A stretch of DNA of 64,000 nucleotides from a virus, in the IMG/VR virus record IMGVR_UViG_3300017598_000768, positions 1 to 64,000 of that record, one strand, 5' to 3'. Made by a program: the position numbers and the translations under genes. Position 1 is the stretch's first letter; every line of letters starts with the position of its first letter. Shown here piece by piece: positions 31,822 to 40,186 of this stretch. The notes beneath the pieces were generated by a model that saw only the letters and a program-made list of their open reading frames with translations, did no database searches and was not told the origin of the DNA.

Positions 31822-31837
31822 TTGCAATCGCTTGCAA
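31822..31837. repeat. dispersed palindrome copy 9
   Basis: TTGCAATCGCTTGCAA, 2 bp beyond the stop of the gene at 31840 and 16 bp upstream of the next promoter's -35. Confidence 0.9.
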
Positions 31838-31839
31838 AC

Positions 31840-32196
31840 TTAGCGGCCTGTCTCTACGGCATCTTCCGGCTTCTTTCGACCCTTCACTTTGTGCAACTCG
31901 TCTTCTCCGAAGTCCTCGTCAAATCTTCGGTCCAGCATCCCATCGCTTCCACCTTTTAAGCGCTCTGGGATTTCAATATCTTCAACGTCTGGGTAATCCG
32001 TTGCTGAAGCACTCTGGGTCTCTTTTCCTTTGTGGCTCGTTACTGGCATCTTCTCCTCCTTATTTTTTCTATCATAAATGTTGTGGCATATCGCAGCTGC
32101 TTGGATTGGATCATTGGCTGTTCCTTCCTCAATCACATACGGTATGCATCTGTCAACAAAATCTTTCCTTGATTCACCTTCTTGCGGTACTGGCAT
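31840..32196 (-). CDS. hypothetical protein of the portal region, 118 aa
   Basis: ATG at 32196 follows GGAGGCGTG. The opening MPVPQEGESRKDFVDRCIPY, with AAAICHNIYDRKN at about 36-48, is a pattern found in many phage proteins encoded near portal and head-protease genes; the role is not known to me. The remainder is polar and acidic (DEDFGEDELHKVKG). Last gene of the head block before the promoter at 31.8 kb. Confidence 0.7.
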   Translation of the reverse strand: MPVPQEGESRKDFVDRCIPYVIEEGTANDPIQAAAICHNIYDRKNKEEKMPVTSHKGKETQSASATDYPDVEDIEIPERLKGGSDGMLDRRFDEDFGEDELHKVKGRKKPEDAVETGR

Positions 32197-32204
32197 CACG
32201 CCTC

Positions 32205-32444
32205 CTACGCATCATATCCAAACTTCCACAACTCCATCACTAAAACACTGAAATGCTTTTTCGTTCCGGCCTTGTAAGTCACCTTCATTGTGCCTCGAAC
32301 ATTCCCATAGTTTTCGGCAGTTCTTGTTGTGTAATCAGATATCAACAGCTTCCTCAGCTTTTTGTCCTTGGTCTTTACAACTGGACCCTCCCCAGCGACC
32401 CAGCTGAACTCCCCAACCTTCTTGCCTTTTTTATAAATATTCAT
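32205..32444 (-). CDS. hypothetical protein, 79 aa
   Basis: A small, probably beta-rich protein: KKVGEFSWVAGEGPVVKT and GTMKVTYKAGTKKHFSVLVM. It overlaps the end of the MuF gene by 14 bp and ends 8 bp before the next start. Position suggests a head-related role; no family recognised. Confidence 0.65.
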   Translation of the reverse strand: MNIYKKGKKVGEFSWVAGEGPVVKTKDKKLRKLLISDYTTRTAENYGNVRGTMKVTYKAGTKKHFSVLVMELWKFGYDA

Positions 32445-34041
32445 GGCCTTCGAAAATCTTCTCCTTCATGAATCCATATATCGTCGGATTCTTCTTCTGT
32501 AGTCTGGCACCATCCGTAATATACACCGAGAATGTTTCTGCAAAATGCTCGTTATTATCAACTCCTGCATAAACAGATATTCTCTTCGACTTCGGCGTCT
32601 TACTGCTTAGCGCATTCCACTCAGTCTTCCAGTATCCATTGTTTGCCGCATACGTTTCATGTCCTATTTCATGCAGACCCACCTGCCTCATCGTCTTTAC
32701 GCCACTTTCTCTGATAAAAACTGCATTCGATCCCGCCGCGTGGGAGCCCATTACATCCATGCTCAGCTGCTTCATGCCCGGAAGATACTTGCTGTCTACC
32801 ATTCCAGACGCTGCTTTTCGAAATCTTTCTTCCCTTGCTACTGCAACAACCTTAAACTTTGTTCCTGCTTTCTCCAGACCCTCAAAGTGCGTTCGCATAT
32901 TTGGAGGCATATCATTCCACATCGACGTCGACAACGCTCTCCACTTCTCCTTGTTGGCTCCTCTAAATACTGGACTGAACGCAGTGGCCTTGTAGTCTTT
33001 CGCCTGTGGCAACGGAGCGGGACCCTTTGGTAGCGGAACGGCAACTTCACCCCACAGGTACACAATATCACATCTGCATTTATTATGAAATGGGGGCAAA
33101 AAGCCAAGCGCTCGAACCTGCGACGGCGACTTGTTGTCTATGTCTGGCAATCGCGGAAACGGAGCTGCTGCCACTAAACCATCGGCATCAACTGGCGCTT
33201 CCAACAGCTGCATCATATTCGCGTGCGCTGGAGCGACATCAACATACTTACCGTCAAAGCTTTCACAGACGGGGCACGTTACTTCATCTCGGTGGGCAAC
33301 AATCTGACAGGCGGTGACTCGGTTCTGCTTCGCCATCTCCAGCCCAGTAAACGTCCATGCCCTCCCAATTTGGACATCTGCTACCCCGTCAATATACTTC
33401 CCAGGCATCTTCGTGAACGTCTCGATCCGATTCTTCAGATTCGCCTTATCTATCAGCCTCTGACCCGGACTTAATTCAGCCAGCTTCACCAGCCGACGCG
33501 CTTCCGGGTGTAGAACCCTTTTTGGGAATTGAGTCGTGAATGCCTCTACGTGATCTCCAAGCGCCTCAGTCATCCACAACTGAAACGCCGCCTCTTGCTT
33601 CTGAACCTTCTTTGTTGTCTTCTTTGACTGCTTAATGTAATGCTCTTCCGCTCTTTCAGATGCGACTGCAAGCGCTTGCAACACCTTCTCTTTCGACGCC
33701 TTCCATACATTCTTCATCTTACTGGCTGTCACTCTCACAATCGCCTTCCTCGCCTTCTTTCCATCAACCGAAATATCACCTGACGTGTCAAAGGCGGCGA
33801 CGAAGTCCTTCATTGCGGCACTGTTCTCTTTTCGGAAAGCTCTGATAAGCGCCTGCGACGCCATCTCTACCTCTGGACCCCACATCTGCGTCCTCTTGTC
33901 TGCTTTGGTGAGCCTCTCCAATGCCTCCGATAGCGGTGCCATCTTCACATAGCCCATCATCACCATGAACGCAAGGTCGAACGAGTCAAGTTCAGTAAGC
34001 GCGTCCTCTTCAGGAACCCTACATGATAAGTGACTTATCAT
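32431..34041 (-). CDS. MuF/SPP1-gp7-like minor head protein fused to zinc metallopeptidase domain
   Basis: Residues about 220-330 are a MuF-type head morphogenesis domain: GRAWTFTGLEMAKQNRVTAC, CPVCESFDGK (256-265) and FHNKCRCD (318-325). The C-terminal 130 residues form a separate domain with HEIGHE (457-462) and a downstream NEHFAETF (497-504), the HExxH plus Glu pattern of a gluzincin-type metallopeptidase. This is the architecture of MuF polymorphic proteins, in which a toxin or enzyme is attached to the virion protein and delivered with DNA. It overlaps the portal gene by 23 bp. Palindrome copy 10 lies in the coding region (LQALA). Confidence 0.85.
   Translation of the reverse strand: MISHLSCRVPEEDALTELDSFDLAFMVMMGYVKMAPLSEALERLTKADKRTQMWGPEVEMASQALIRAFRKENSAAMKDFVAAFDTSGDISVDGKKARKAIVRVTASKMKNVWKASKEKVLQALAVASERAEEHYIKQSKKTTKKVQKQEAAFQLWMTEALGDHVEAFTTQFPKRVLHPEARRLVKLAELSPGQRLIDKANLKNRIETFTKMPGKYIDGVADVQIGRAWTFTGLEMAKQNRVTACQIVAHRDEVTCPVCESFDGKYVDVAPAHANMMQLLEAPVDADGLVAAAPFPRLPDIDNKSPSQVRALGFLPPFHNKCRCDIVYLWGEVAVPLPKGPAPLPQAKDYKATAFSPVFRGANKEKWRALSTSMWNDMPPNMRTHFEGLEKAGTKFKVVAVAREERFRKAASGMVDSKYLPGMKQLSMDVMGSHAAGSNAVFIRESGVKTMRQVGLHEIGHETYAANNGYWKTEWNALSSKTPKSKRISVYAGVDNNEHFAETFSVYITDGARLQKKNPTIYGFMKEKIFEGHEYL
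33666..33681. repeat. dispersed palindrome copy 10
   Basis: CTGCAAGCGCTTGCAA, full core, one end mismatch, within the MuF gene. Confidence 0.85.
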
Positions 34042-35695
34042 TTTCAGTCACCCTTTCGACAAGGTCTTGTACCATGACCAACGTCTTGTACAGCTGCTTT
34101 TCATCAGCTGAAAACATGTCGGTCTTCAGCATCTTCGTCGTGGCAGCAGGCAGCAACTTCGGCTGCACCGGCTTCGGCGTCACCACCTTCGGCGCACTGG
34201 CAAAATCTTCGACACCTTTCAGCTGCATCTCGCCTTCAAGCAGCTTCATCACAATCGCGAGCGGGAAGTTTGCCCATGGGAAGTCGTACTTCGACATCTC
34301 CAAAGCAAACGCCTGGTTCGCCAGGTCGATCGCCTGGTTAACCGATAGCGCTCCAGCAGCTGAGAACGTAGCAACACCCTTTGCAATCTCCTCGGACCCA
34401 ACAATCTGCGGGCCTTTCGACTTGTAAGACCACAGTTTGAGTCCAAGCTCTTTTCTTATAATACGAGCATTTACCGGCTCATCAAAATCCTTACGCTCCG
34501 GCACGAATATCTGCTCCTCAGCAACATTCTGTGACGCTTTCGCCGTGGCGTGTGTATACGTAGCAGCTGACCCAACATACATTGGCGGAAGCCTAAATCG
34601 ATACCGCGTGTTGTCATGTGTGGCTGTCAGATACTTCTGGAACATCAAGTCTTCTTTCCGGTAATCAGACAGATTCTTCAGATCTATCTTCGCAGTCCCC
34701 TTGTCTTCCAGACCAACAGCTTCCACAGTGGATTCAAGAATCATCGTCCTGTTCCACTTCTCTGCTCCTCTGGCGCTTCGGATCAAATCCTCCAACTCCT
34801 CAATTGACTCTTCAGTCAGCGTGCCTCCGGAGACAAGAATCGCCATTGGCGGAATGCCCTGCGATTCGAACAGGTCCCAGTTGACAAACGAGGCTTGCCT
34901 TCTTCCCATAACATCCAGCACCGCACCTATCCATCTTGGCATCCCATACGCTAAACCGGCAAAATGATGCTTGAAATGCATGAACTCAGACGCCACAACT
35001 TTGCAAGCGCCTGCAGTGGATTTGAATTCTCCGGTCGTGGCATCGAGAAATCTCGGATCTCCATAGCTTTTGAACCAACAAAGATTCATTCCACTTACCG
35101 CACTGATCTGCGCCCACCTTCGGAATCTCTTTTTGATCTTGATCGGTACAATCCGTCCATCCCTCGGGATATTCTCCGTAACTGATATCAGCCTACCCTC
35201 ACTTTTCGACATACGCATGTAACGCATTGGCAAGTGATACAACAGCTGCGCAGCCCCGATCCTGTTTCGAACAACCTCAAAACCTCCGTTCCCGAACAGT
35301 TCATAATCTTCACGCATTTTCTTTCGGATCGTCATGAAGCTCTCATCCTCATTTGCGTGATCAAAAAAGTTTTTAGCTTTGATTTCCTCCTTTACCGCAT
35401 CGGGTGCTGCTCTGGCTTTGATATCGTCTCCAAGGAAAATGAGCTGATACCCAAAACCATCAACGTTCATCGTCATTGCCTCGATGCATTCCTGTAGTAC
35501 ATCACTCTCTTCATAGATTGTGAACAGCCTCTCATAATTATAAGGTGGAACCAAAAGAGCATTCTCCCCATACAAATCGACGAACGGATCTTGCGTTTGC
35601 TGCCGCGAATACAGATCCATCGAATCATCTGCCTTCGACACTAACACTTTCACTCGCCTTCTTCGGCGTGGTTTTTCCTTCTTTTTTTCAGCCAT
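34019..35695 (-). CDS. portal protein
   Basis: Forms the dodecameric DNA gate of the capsid. Features: a basic N-terminus (KKKEKPRRRRRVKVLVSK), Pro/Tyr-rich entry (LLVPPYNYERLFTIYEESD), the wing/stem region FMTIRKKMREDYELFGNGGF with the phrase GNGGFEVVRN, and GMPRWIGAVLDVMGRRQASF, typical of PBSX/SPP1-like portals. 558 aa is normal. Directly upstream of the MuF gene, as in most siphoviruses. Confidence 0.88.
   Translation of the reverse strand: MAEKKKEKPRRRRRVKVLVSKADDSMDLYSRQQTQDPFVDLYGENALLVPPYNYERLFTIYEESDVLQECIEAMTMNVDGFGYQLIFLGDDIKARAAPDAVKEEIKAKNFFDHANEDESFMTIRKKMREDYELFGNGGFEVVRNRIGAAQLLYHLPMRYMRMSKSEGRLISVTENIPRDGRIVPIKIKKRFRRWAQISAVSGMNLCWFKSYGDPRFLDATTGEFKSTAGACKVVASEFMHFKHHFAGLAYGMPRWIGAVLDVMGRRQASFVNWDLFESQGIPPMAILVSGGTLTEESIEELEDLIRSARGAEKWNRTMILESTVEAVGLEDKGTAKIDLKNLSDYRKEDLMFQKYLTATHDNTRYRFRLPPMYVGSAATYTHATAKASQNVAEEQIFVPERKDFDEPVNARIIRKELGLKLWSYKSKGPQIVGSEEIAKGVATFSAAGALSVNQAIDLANQAFALEMSKYDFPWANFPLAIVMKLLEGEMQLKGVEDFASAPKVVTPKPVQPKLLPAATTKMLKTDMFSADEKQLYKTLVMVQDLVERVTENDKSLIM
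35001..35016. repeat. degenerate palindrome candidate
   Basis: TTGCAAGCGCCTGCAG, 14 of 16 positions, within the portal gene. Its place (1.3 kb beyond copy 10) fits the close spacing near the centre, but the core has one mismatch. Confidence 0.45.
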
Positions 35696-35704
35696 GGTTA
35701 TCTC

Positions 35705-38700
35705 CTATATCGTGAGTTCTTTCATTTCAGCTGCATTCAGTCCTACCGAAATCCCCGCCGATAACGGCACAGACATCTTGTAGCCAAAGTCTCTCTCAAT
35801 AGGCGGATTCTCCATCTCGTACTTGACTATTTTAGCGTAATCTTCTACCTTCGAATTATCTTTTACCTCGTATACCAGTTCGTCATGGATAAACAAGACG
35901 TTTCTGAACTCCTCCGGATTCAAATCCCTCTTGTCAATTTCGTTGTTCGCCATCAATACAACATCTGACGACGGATTCTGGATTGGATGATTCACTGCCA
36001 TCCTTTCTGCTCTCCTCTTAACGCCATAATTCTTTGCATTAATTTCCGGTAGACGCCTTCTCCTGCCAAAGATGCTTTCTACATACCCCAGAATCTTGCA
36101 CGACTCGATTATCCTACGGTGGTACTTCGGAAGCCCCGGATACATACCAAAGAACACTTTGATGTACTCCTTCGCCTGCTTCAACGTCAGCTTCACTCCA
36201 TACTCTCTCCACGAATACTCAACAAAACCGTCTGGAGACATCAAAAACAACAGACCAAAATTCACTGCCTTTGCACTTTGCCTCCCTTTCTCAATTCCTG
36301 CCTTGTCAAGCCTATCCCATTTCGGATGCCCAATTAGCCTCTCCGCTGTCGCAAGGTGAATATCTCGGTGATCAATGAACACCTGTTTCATGTTCTTGTC
36401 TCCAGACACCTCAGCAGCCCATCTCAATTCAGAGTTCTTCGACACAAGGCCATTCGCCAATACATACGTATGGACGTTCTCAACCTCAATCTGACAGGTT
36501 TCGACCATCCCAACCTCTCGTATTTCAACAACCTTATGGTTTCGCGGCCTCCTTGGAAAAAACAGATTGCTGCACCTTTTCGAACACGTTGTCTCATGCG
36601 CTTTCGACGGCGGCCTGTAAAACGTCGTTCCGCACACAGGGCAGGTTTTCGTCGCCCCGCTCCTTCGACCATACATCGGGTTGTTTCTTCCAGACGCATG
36701 TATCGACTTATGCTGCGAAACAGTTAATACTTCAATATTGCTCCGTACCCAGTTCACCTTGTCGAAATCTTCGTGGTGCGTCTCATACCCTTCAGGCACT
36801 TCACCTCCGGCTAAGTAGTTCGCCACTACGATATGCTTTCTCACTTGCTGCTTATCTTCGACCCACCATCCTCGGCTTGAAATGCCCCAAGTCGGATAGT
36901 CACTACCACTCGACCAGACATGCATTAGCTTATCTCCGACGACAATTTGATCTGCAAACTGCCACTCCCCAGACCACATTCTAAATCTGTGATCTACGGA
37001 ACACTTCGTACTGGAGCCATCTTCCAGCACAATCTCGATTACTTTCTTGAGACCTGTACTGCCTCCACTCACAACATTCTGGAACGTCAGCTCTCCGTCG
37101 TCGTCAACCGTCAGAACTGGCGTCAGTCTTTCAATAACCTGAGCCAGTGTCTGCACACCATCTATCGTGATAAGCTCCGTCTCCGGGACTAAACATTGCT
37201 CTTGATCTGACGCCATCAACAGATAGCCTGGCCTTGCAACAATTAAACGCCTTATCTGTTTTGACGCCTCGGACCTTTTGGGATTGTTCATCATGTTCGG
37301 GTCGCTGCTTGCAACCCTTCCAGTAACCGCCCTCGTCAACGTATTCGACGAATGGACTCTCCCGTCATACTTCACATGCTTTCTGAATCCATTCAGATAG
37401 CGGCTATCCAACGTGTGATACTCGCTCCACTCGTCAAAAGCCTTCAAGAATCGTCGCGCCGGTGCTGGAATACGTGAAGCCAGCAATTTCTTCCTGACCT
37501 CCTTGTCAACAGACCATGCATCTCCACCCTTCGTTTTCTTTACAGGCGGAAGTCCAAAACCTCTTTCATTAAACAACACGTCCCTTACCAAATCGTCGCG
37601 TGTCAGCTTTAGCCCTTTTTTCTGGTGAAGCTCCATCTCCTTGACTGCGTCAGGGGCTACATTCATCGCAATGTTAAAATTCTTCTTGATCACCTTCCTC
37701 ACTGCCTTCTGCACTTCAGGAAGCTCCTCAAGATCAATCGCGGCTCCGTTCTCTTCAAGCCAAAACAGCGATCGGTGTAATGTCGGCTGGACAAAACGCG
37801 CCGTGTAGCGGAGAAGTCTGAAATTCTCCTTCTTTCTCAGCTCCTCTCTAATTGCAAGACCAGCCTGCAACGTTATGTCAGCATCAGCACACGCATACGG
37901 CGTCCTATCGTGCGTTGGGACCGCAAGCATGTCTGCTTTGTCGTGCTTCTGCTCGAACACCAGATTGTAGTTCCCTCTTACATCAGTGAACGCTCGCTGA
38001 ACAGCAACCAGACTTGCCAACTGGAAATTATTTTCGTCTATGACGTGTGCCGCCGCCTGTACATCCATAGCATAGCCTTGAATCTTCGGCGGCTCAATTT
38101 CATTACGTCTGCATAGAGCATGAATCGAATGCAGATCGTAATTCCCGGCAAACAAATACTTTCTGATCTTCGGGTTTTCAACAAACGATAGCAGATCGAG
38201 CACCTTCCGCTCAAAATTATCCGCTCGCTTCACGTACACCGTTGTCGGTGCTTTCCGCTTCTTACCTTCCTCCTTTCGAGGCCATGTTATCGTAAAATCG
38301 TAATCGTCCTCATCACCTTCTTCATACAATATCACATCATACGCCTGCCCCTTCATCAAAGATATTGAATAAGACAACATCAGAAAGTTTTCGTCCATCC
38401 AATCTTTGCCTTGGGTTTCTGTATCAATACTTGCGTCAAATGGCAAGACCATCTCACGCAAAAAATCCAAGGACTGAACTTCCTGATAGTCTGTCTCCCT
38501 GTCCTCCTTCAGTGGCTTAAACTTATTCCGTATAAACGCAATCAGCGAATCCATGCTCTGCTCAAATATGAGCTTCTTCGACGGATTTCGCAGAATGTAT
38601 GCTGGGTGAAACATCGGTAATACCCAGCAGTTAAACTCCTTGTTCCACCTCCAGCCCTCGTCTATCGCCTTCGTGATTCCACTCTTACGTTCAATCTGCC

Positions 38701-39064
38701 TAAGCGCAATGTCTCCCAAACAAACAACCGCTTTTGGCTTCATGAAATGCAACAACTTCTCAAGCTTCACTCTGCAACATTTGAGAACCTTTGTAATTTC
38801 TTTCGCCGACATTTCATCTTTATTAATCATGCAACGTCCCGAGTTTGCCAGCATTGTCTTTGGGATACTCAAACCTTTGCCCTTCGCCGTTTCTCGTAAA
38901 AGCACTCCTGCATCACCGATAAAAGGTTTCGGCGGCCTTGCAAATATCTCACTCTTACCAGGCGATTCTCCGACCCATACTATCTTTGCGTTTGTTGGCC
39001 CTGAATACGGAACCTCTGTTTTCTTGCGAAGGGGACACTCCAGACACAACCCTGTCTTTGCCAT
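35705..39064 (-). CDS. polA: DNA polymerase I with N-terminal UDG-like domain and intein
   Basis: Residues 1-180 look like a family 4/5 uracil-DNA glycosylase: VWVGESPGKSE, PFIGDAGVLLRE and the signature MFHPAYILRNP, with cysteines at CLECPLR and near CRVKLE that could hold an FeS cluster. A 3'-5' exonuclease follows (DASIDTET; later YACADADITLQ). The polymerase domain has TGRVASSDPNMMNNP, motif A split by the intein (ASDQEQ | SELRW), motif B KAVNFGLLFLMSPDGF and motif C FIHDELVYEV. A UDG-like domain fused to Pol I is known in SPO1-type phages. 1119 aa with the intein, about 865 after splicing. Confidence 0.92.
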   Translation of the reverse strand: MAKTGLCLECPLRKKTEVPYSGPTNAKIVWVGESPGKSEIFARPPKPFIGDAGVLLRETAKGKGLSIPKTMLANSGRCMINKDEMSAKEITKVLKCCRVKLEKLLHFMKPKAVVCLGDIALRQIERKSGITKAIDEGWRWNKEFNCWVLPMFHPAYILRNPSKKLIFEQSMDSLIAFIRNKFKPLKEDRETDYQEVQSLDFLREMVLPFDASIDTETQGKDWMDENFLMLSYSISLMKGQAYDVILYEEGDEDDYDFTITWPRKEEGKKRKAPTTVYVKRADNFERKVLDLLSFVENPKIRKYLFAGNYDLHSIHALCRRNEIEPPKIQGYAMDVQAAAHVIDENNFQLASLVAVQRAFTDVRGNYNLVFEQKHDKADMLAVPTHDRTPYACADADITLQAGLAIREELRKKENFRLLRYTARFVQPTLHRSLFWLEENGAAIDLEELPEVQKAVRKVIKKNFNIAMNVAPDAVKEMELHQKKGLKLTRDDLVRDVLFNERGFGLPPVKKTKGGDAWSVDKEVRKKLLASRIPAPARRFLKAFDEWSEYHTLDSRYLNGFRKHVKYDGRVHSSNTLTRAVTGRVASSDPNMMNNPKRSEASKQIRRLIVARPGYLLMASDQEQCLVPETELITIDGVQTLAQVIERLTPVLTVDDDGELTFQNVVSGGSTGLKKVIEIVLEDGSSTKCSVDHRFRMWSGEWQFADQIVVGDKLMHVWSSGSDYPTWGISSRGWWVEDKQQVRKHIVVANYLAGGEVPEGYETHHEDFDKVNWVRSNIEVLTVSQHKSIHASGRNNPMYGRRSGATKTCPVCGTTFYRPPSKAHETTCSKRCSNLFFPRRPRNHKVVEIREVGMVETCQIEVENVHTYVLANGLVSKNSELRWAAEVSGDKNMKQVFIDHRDIHLATAERLIGHPKWDRLDKAGIEKGRQSAKAVNFGLLFLMSPDGFVEYSWREYGVKLTLKQAKEYIKVFFGMYPGLPKYHRRIIESCKILGYVESIFGRRRRLPEINAKNYGVKRRAERMAVNHPIQNPSSDVVLMANNEIDKRDLNPEEFRNVLFIHDELVYEVKDNSKVEDYAKIVKYEMENPPIERDFGYKMSVPLSAGISVGLNAAEMKELTI
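36434..37195 (-). mobile_element. intein with HNH homing endonuclease in polymerase motif A
   Basis: The insert is 254 codons. It begins with Cys (CLVPETELITIDGVQTL, block A), has a block B-type CSVDHRFRMW, and ends HTYVLANGLVSKN before Ser+1 (blocks F/G). The middle carries HHEDFDKVNWVRSNIEVLTV ending with a His-x3-His, an HNH nuclease, plus CPVCGTTF and CSKRCSN as a zinc site. It lies exactly within the catalytic motif A (D-x-x-Q-S-E-L-R), so splicing is needed for activity. All splice-junction residues look intact. Confidence 0.92.
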
Positions 39065-39073
39065 GGACTCCTC

Positions 39074-39808
39074 CTATTTCTTCAACCTTTTGAGTGTCTT
39101 TCTCGCAATCTCTTCTTCCGACTTAACTGACAGCAGCGCCATTACAAAACCCACACAACCGTTCTTCAGACCATGCCCCTTCTTTCTCGATCTAATCTGC
39201 ACCGGATCTCCAACAGTATTCGCATACCAGTCGGATCGTGGAAATCGCCCAAACAAGAAATCATAATACTGAGACTGTATCGCAAACAGCCTGTCTCTTT
39301 TCTTGTCTTGCATCCATATAAGCTCAAGCTCTCCCAAATCCTTCAAATACCACAGCACCGGCTCTATTTTTACAAAGTCCTTCGTCTTGCACCAACTAAG
39401 CACAACCTGAGTCGCTTTCTTTTTGAGATCGTCCTCTGCCCTGCCAACAGGCACCATCCCTTTCATCGGCTTCCCGAGATACATGACCTCTTTGTTAGTC
39501 GTTATGAGCTTCCCTCCTACTGACAGCTGAATCCACGGATGTACTGACACCAACGCCTTGTTCGAATCCCTGCTCTTTCTGGCACCAAACGGAACTCCTT
39601 CCTGCAACGGCTTCAACTTCTGCCGCGTCTGTTTTACCACCTCCTTCCCTTTCTCCGTCACTTGTCCACCAGTTACAATTAATCCTGCTTCAGTCAGTCG
39701 TGGCACCGTCTCTGGATCTCTAATCACTTCGCGATCGTTTACAGCTACTTTCCACTTGCTGTTGTGAGACAGCAACGCCACCAAGTCGGCTTTCTTCAAA
39801 TTCTTCAC
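39074..39808 (-). CDS. hypothetical protein, about 244 aa
   Basis: GTG at 39808 has GGAGG about nine bases upstream; an ATG at 39838 with GAGG is an alternative. N-terminal VKNLKKADLVALLSHNSKWK and RLTEAGLIVTGGQVTEKGKE resemble a winged-helix half. The C-terminal part is basic and contains SQYYDFLFGRFPRSDWYAN. No family recognised. It lies upstream of the polymerase gene, 9 bp from it, and might assist replication. Confidence 0.65.
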   Translation of the reverse strand: MKNLKKADLVALLSHNSKWKVAVNDREVIRDPETVPRLTEAGLIVTGGQVTEKGKEVVKQTRQKLKPLQEGVPFGARKSRDSNKALVSVHPWIQLSVGGKLITTNKEVMYLGKPMKGMVPVGRAEDDLKKKATQVVLSWCKTKDFVKIEPVLWYLKDLGELELIWMQDKKRDRLFAIQSQYYDFLFGRFPRSDWYANTVGDPVQIRSRKKGHGLKNGCVGFVMALLSVKSEEEIARKTLKRLKK

Positions 39809-39838
39809 ATCGCTCCTCCTTCCTCTGAATTTTAGCAT

Positions 39839-40186
39839 TACCTCTATTATAATAAGGTACCATTTCGTCCTCTAAATGTCAATAATTTTCCGTTCAAGCC
39901 AGAAAAATGCTGACTCGCTCAATCAGGTTTGAATATAAGTATAAGGGGTGTCCTGAGATCTTTTGACATGAGGCTTTACATAGCCCTTTTGAAATTCGCG
40001 TGGCGGTAGGAATGATAAGGGTTTACAATGATTCGCACGCTTTCGGTATCTCACCAAAGCCCTTTCTGGTTCAACTTAACTTCAAAACGCGCGAAACGCT
40101 TTATTTGCGCATGGAACGCTATTTTTTTGGCTCAGCGCATTCCCGCCAAATATTTCCTACGAAGGGACGGTTGCAAGCGATTGCAC
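39839..40186. other. 348-bp non-coding interval
   Basis: No convincing gene on either strand. On the minus strand TTGACA (39882-39877) is followed by TATTAT/TATAAT boxes (39846-39854), but spacing is 22-25 bp, too long for a standard promoter; a TACCTT at 17 bp is poor. Palindrome copy 11 lies at the right end, directly after the stop codon of the glycosyltransferase at 40187. The interval separates the second sugar block from the polymerase unit, so a promoter or terminator is expected here. Confidence 0.5.
40171..40186. repeat. dispersed palindrome copy 11
   Basis: TTGCAAGCGATTGCAC, full core, one end mismatch. Abuts the stop codon at 40187. Confidence 0.85.

Noticed and set aside
39846-39882. 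Strong promoter ahead of the polymerase unit
   Set aside because: TTGACA and TATTAT/TATAAT are present but 22-25 bp apart, too far for a standard promoter; left as a comment on the non-coding interval.
40001-40020. TGGCGGTAGGAAT resembles the start of the short RNA at 30136 (TGGCGGTAGTAAT)
   Set aside because: A nine-base match between two intervals of a few hundred bases is expected fairly often by chance, and no promoter or terminator accompanies it at 40 kb.
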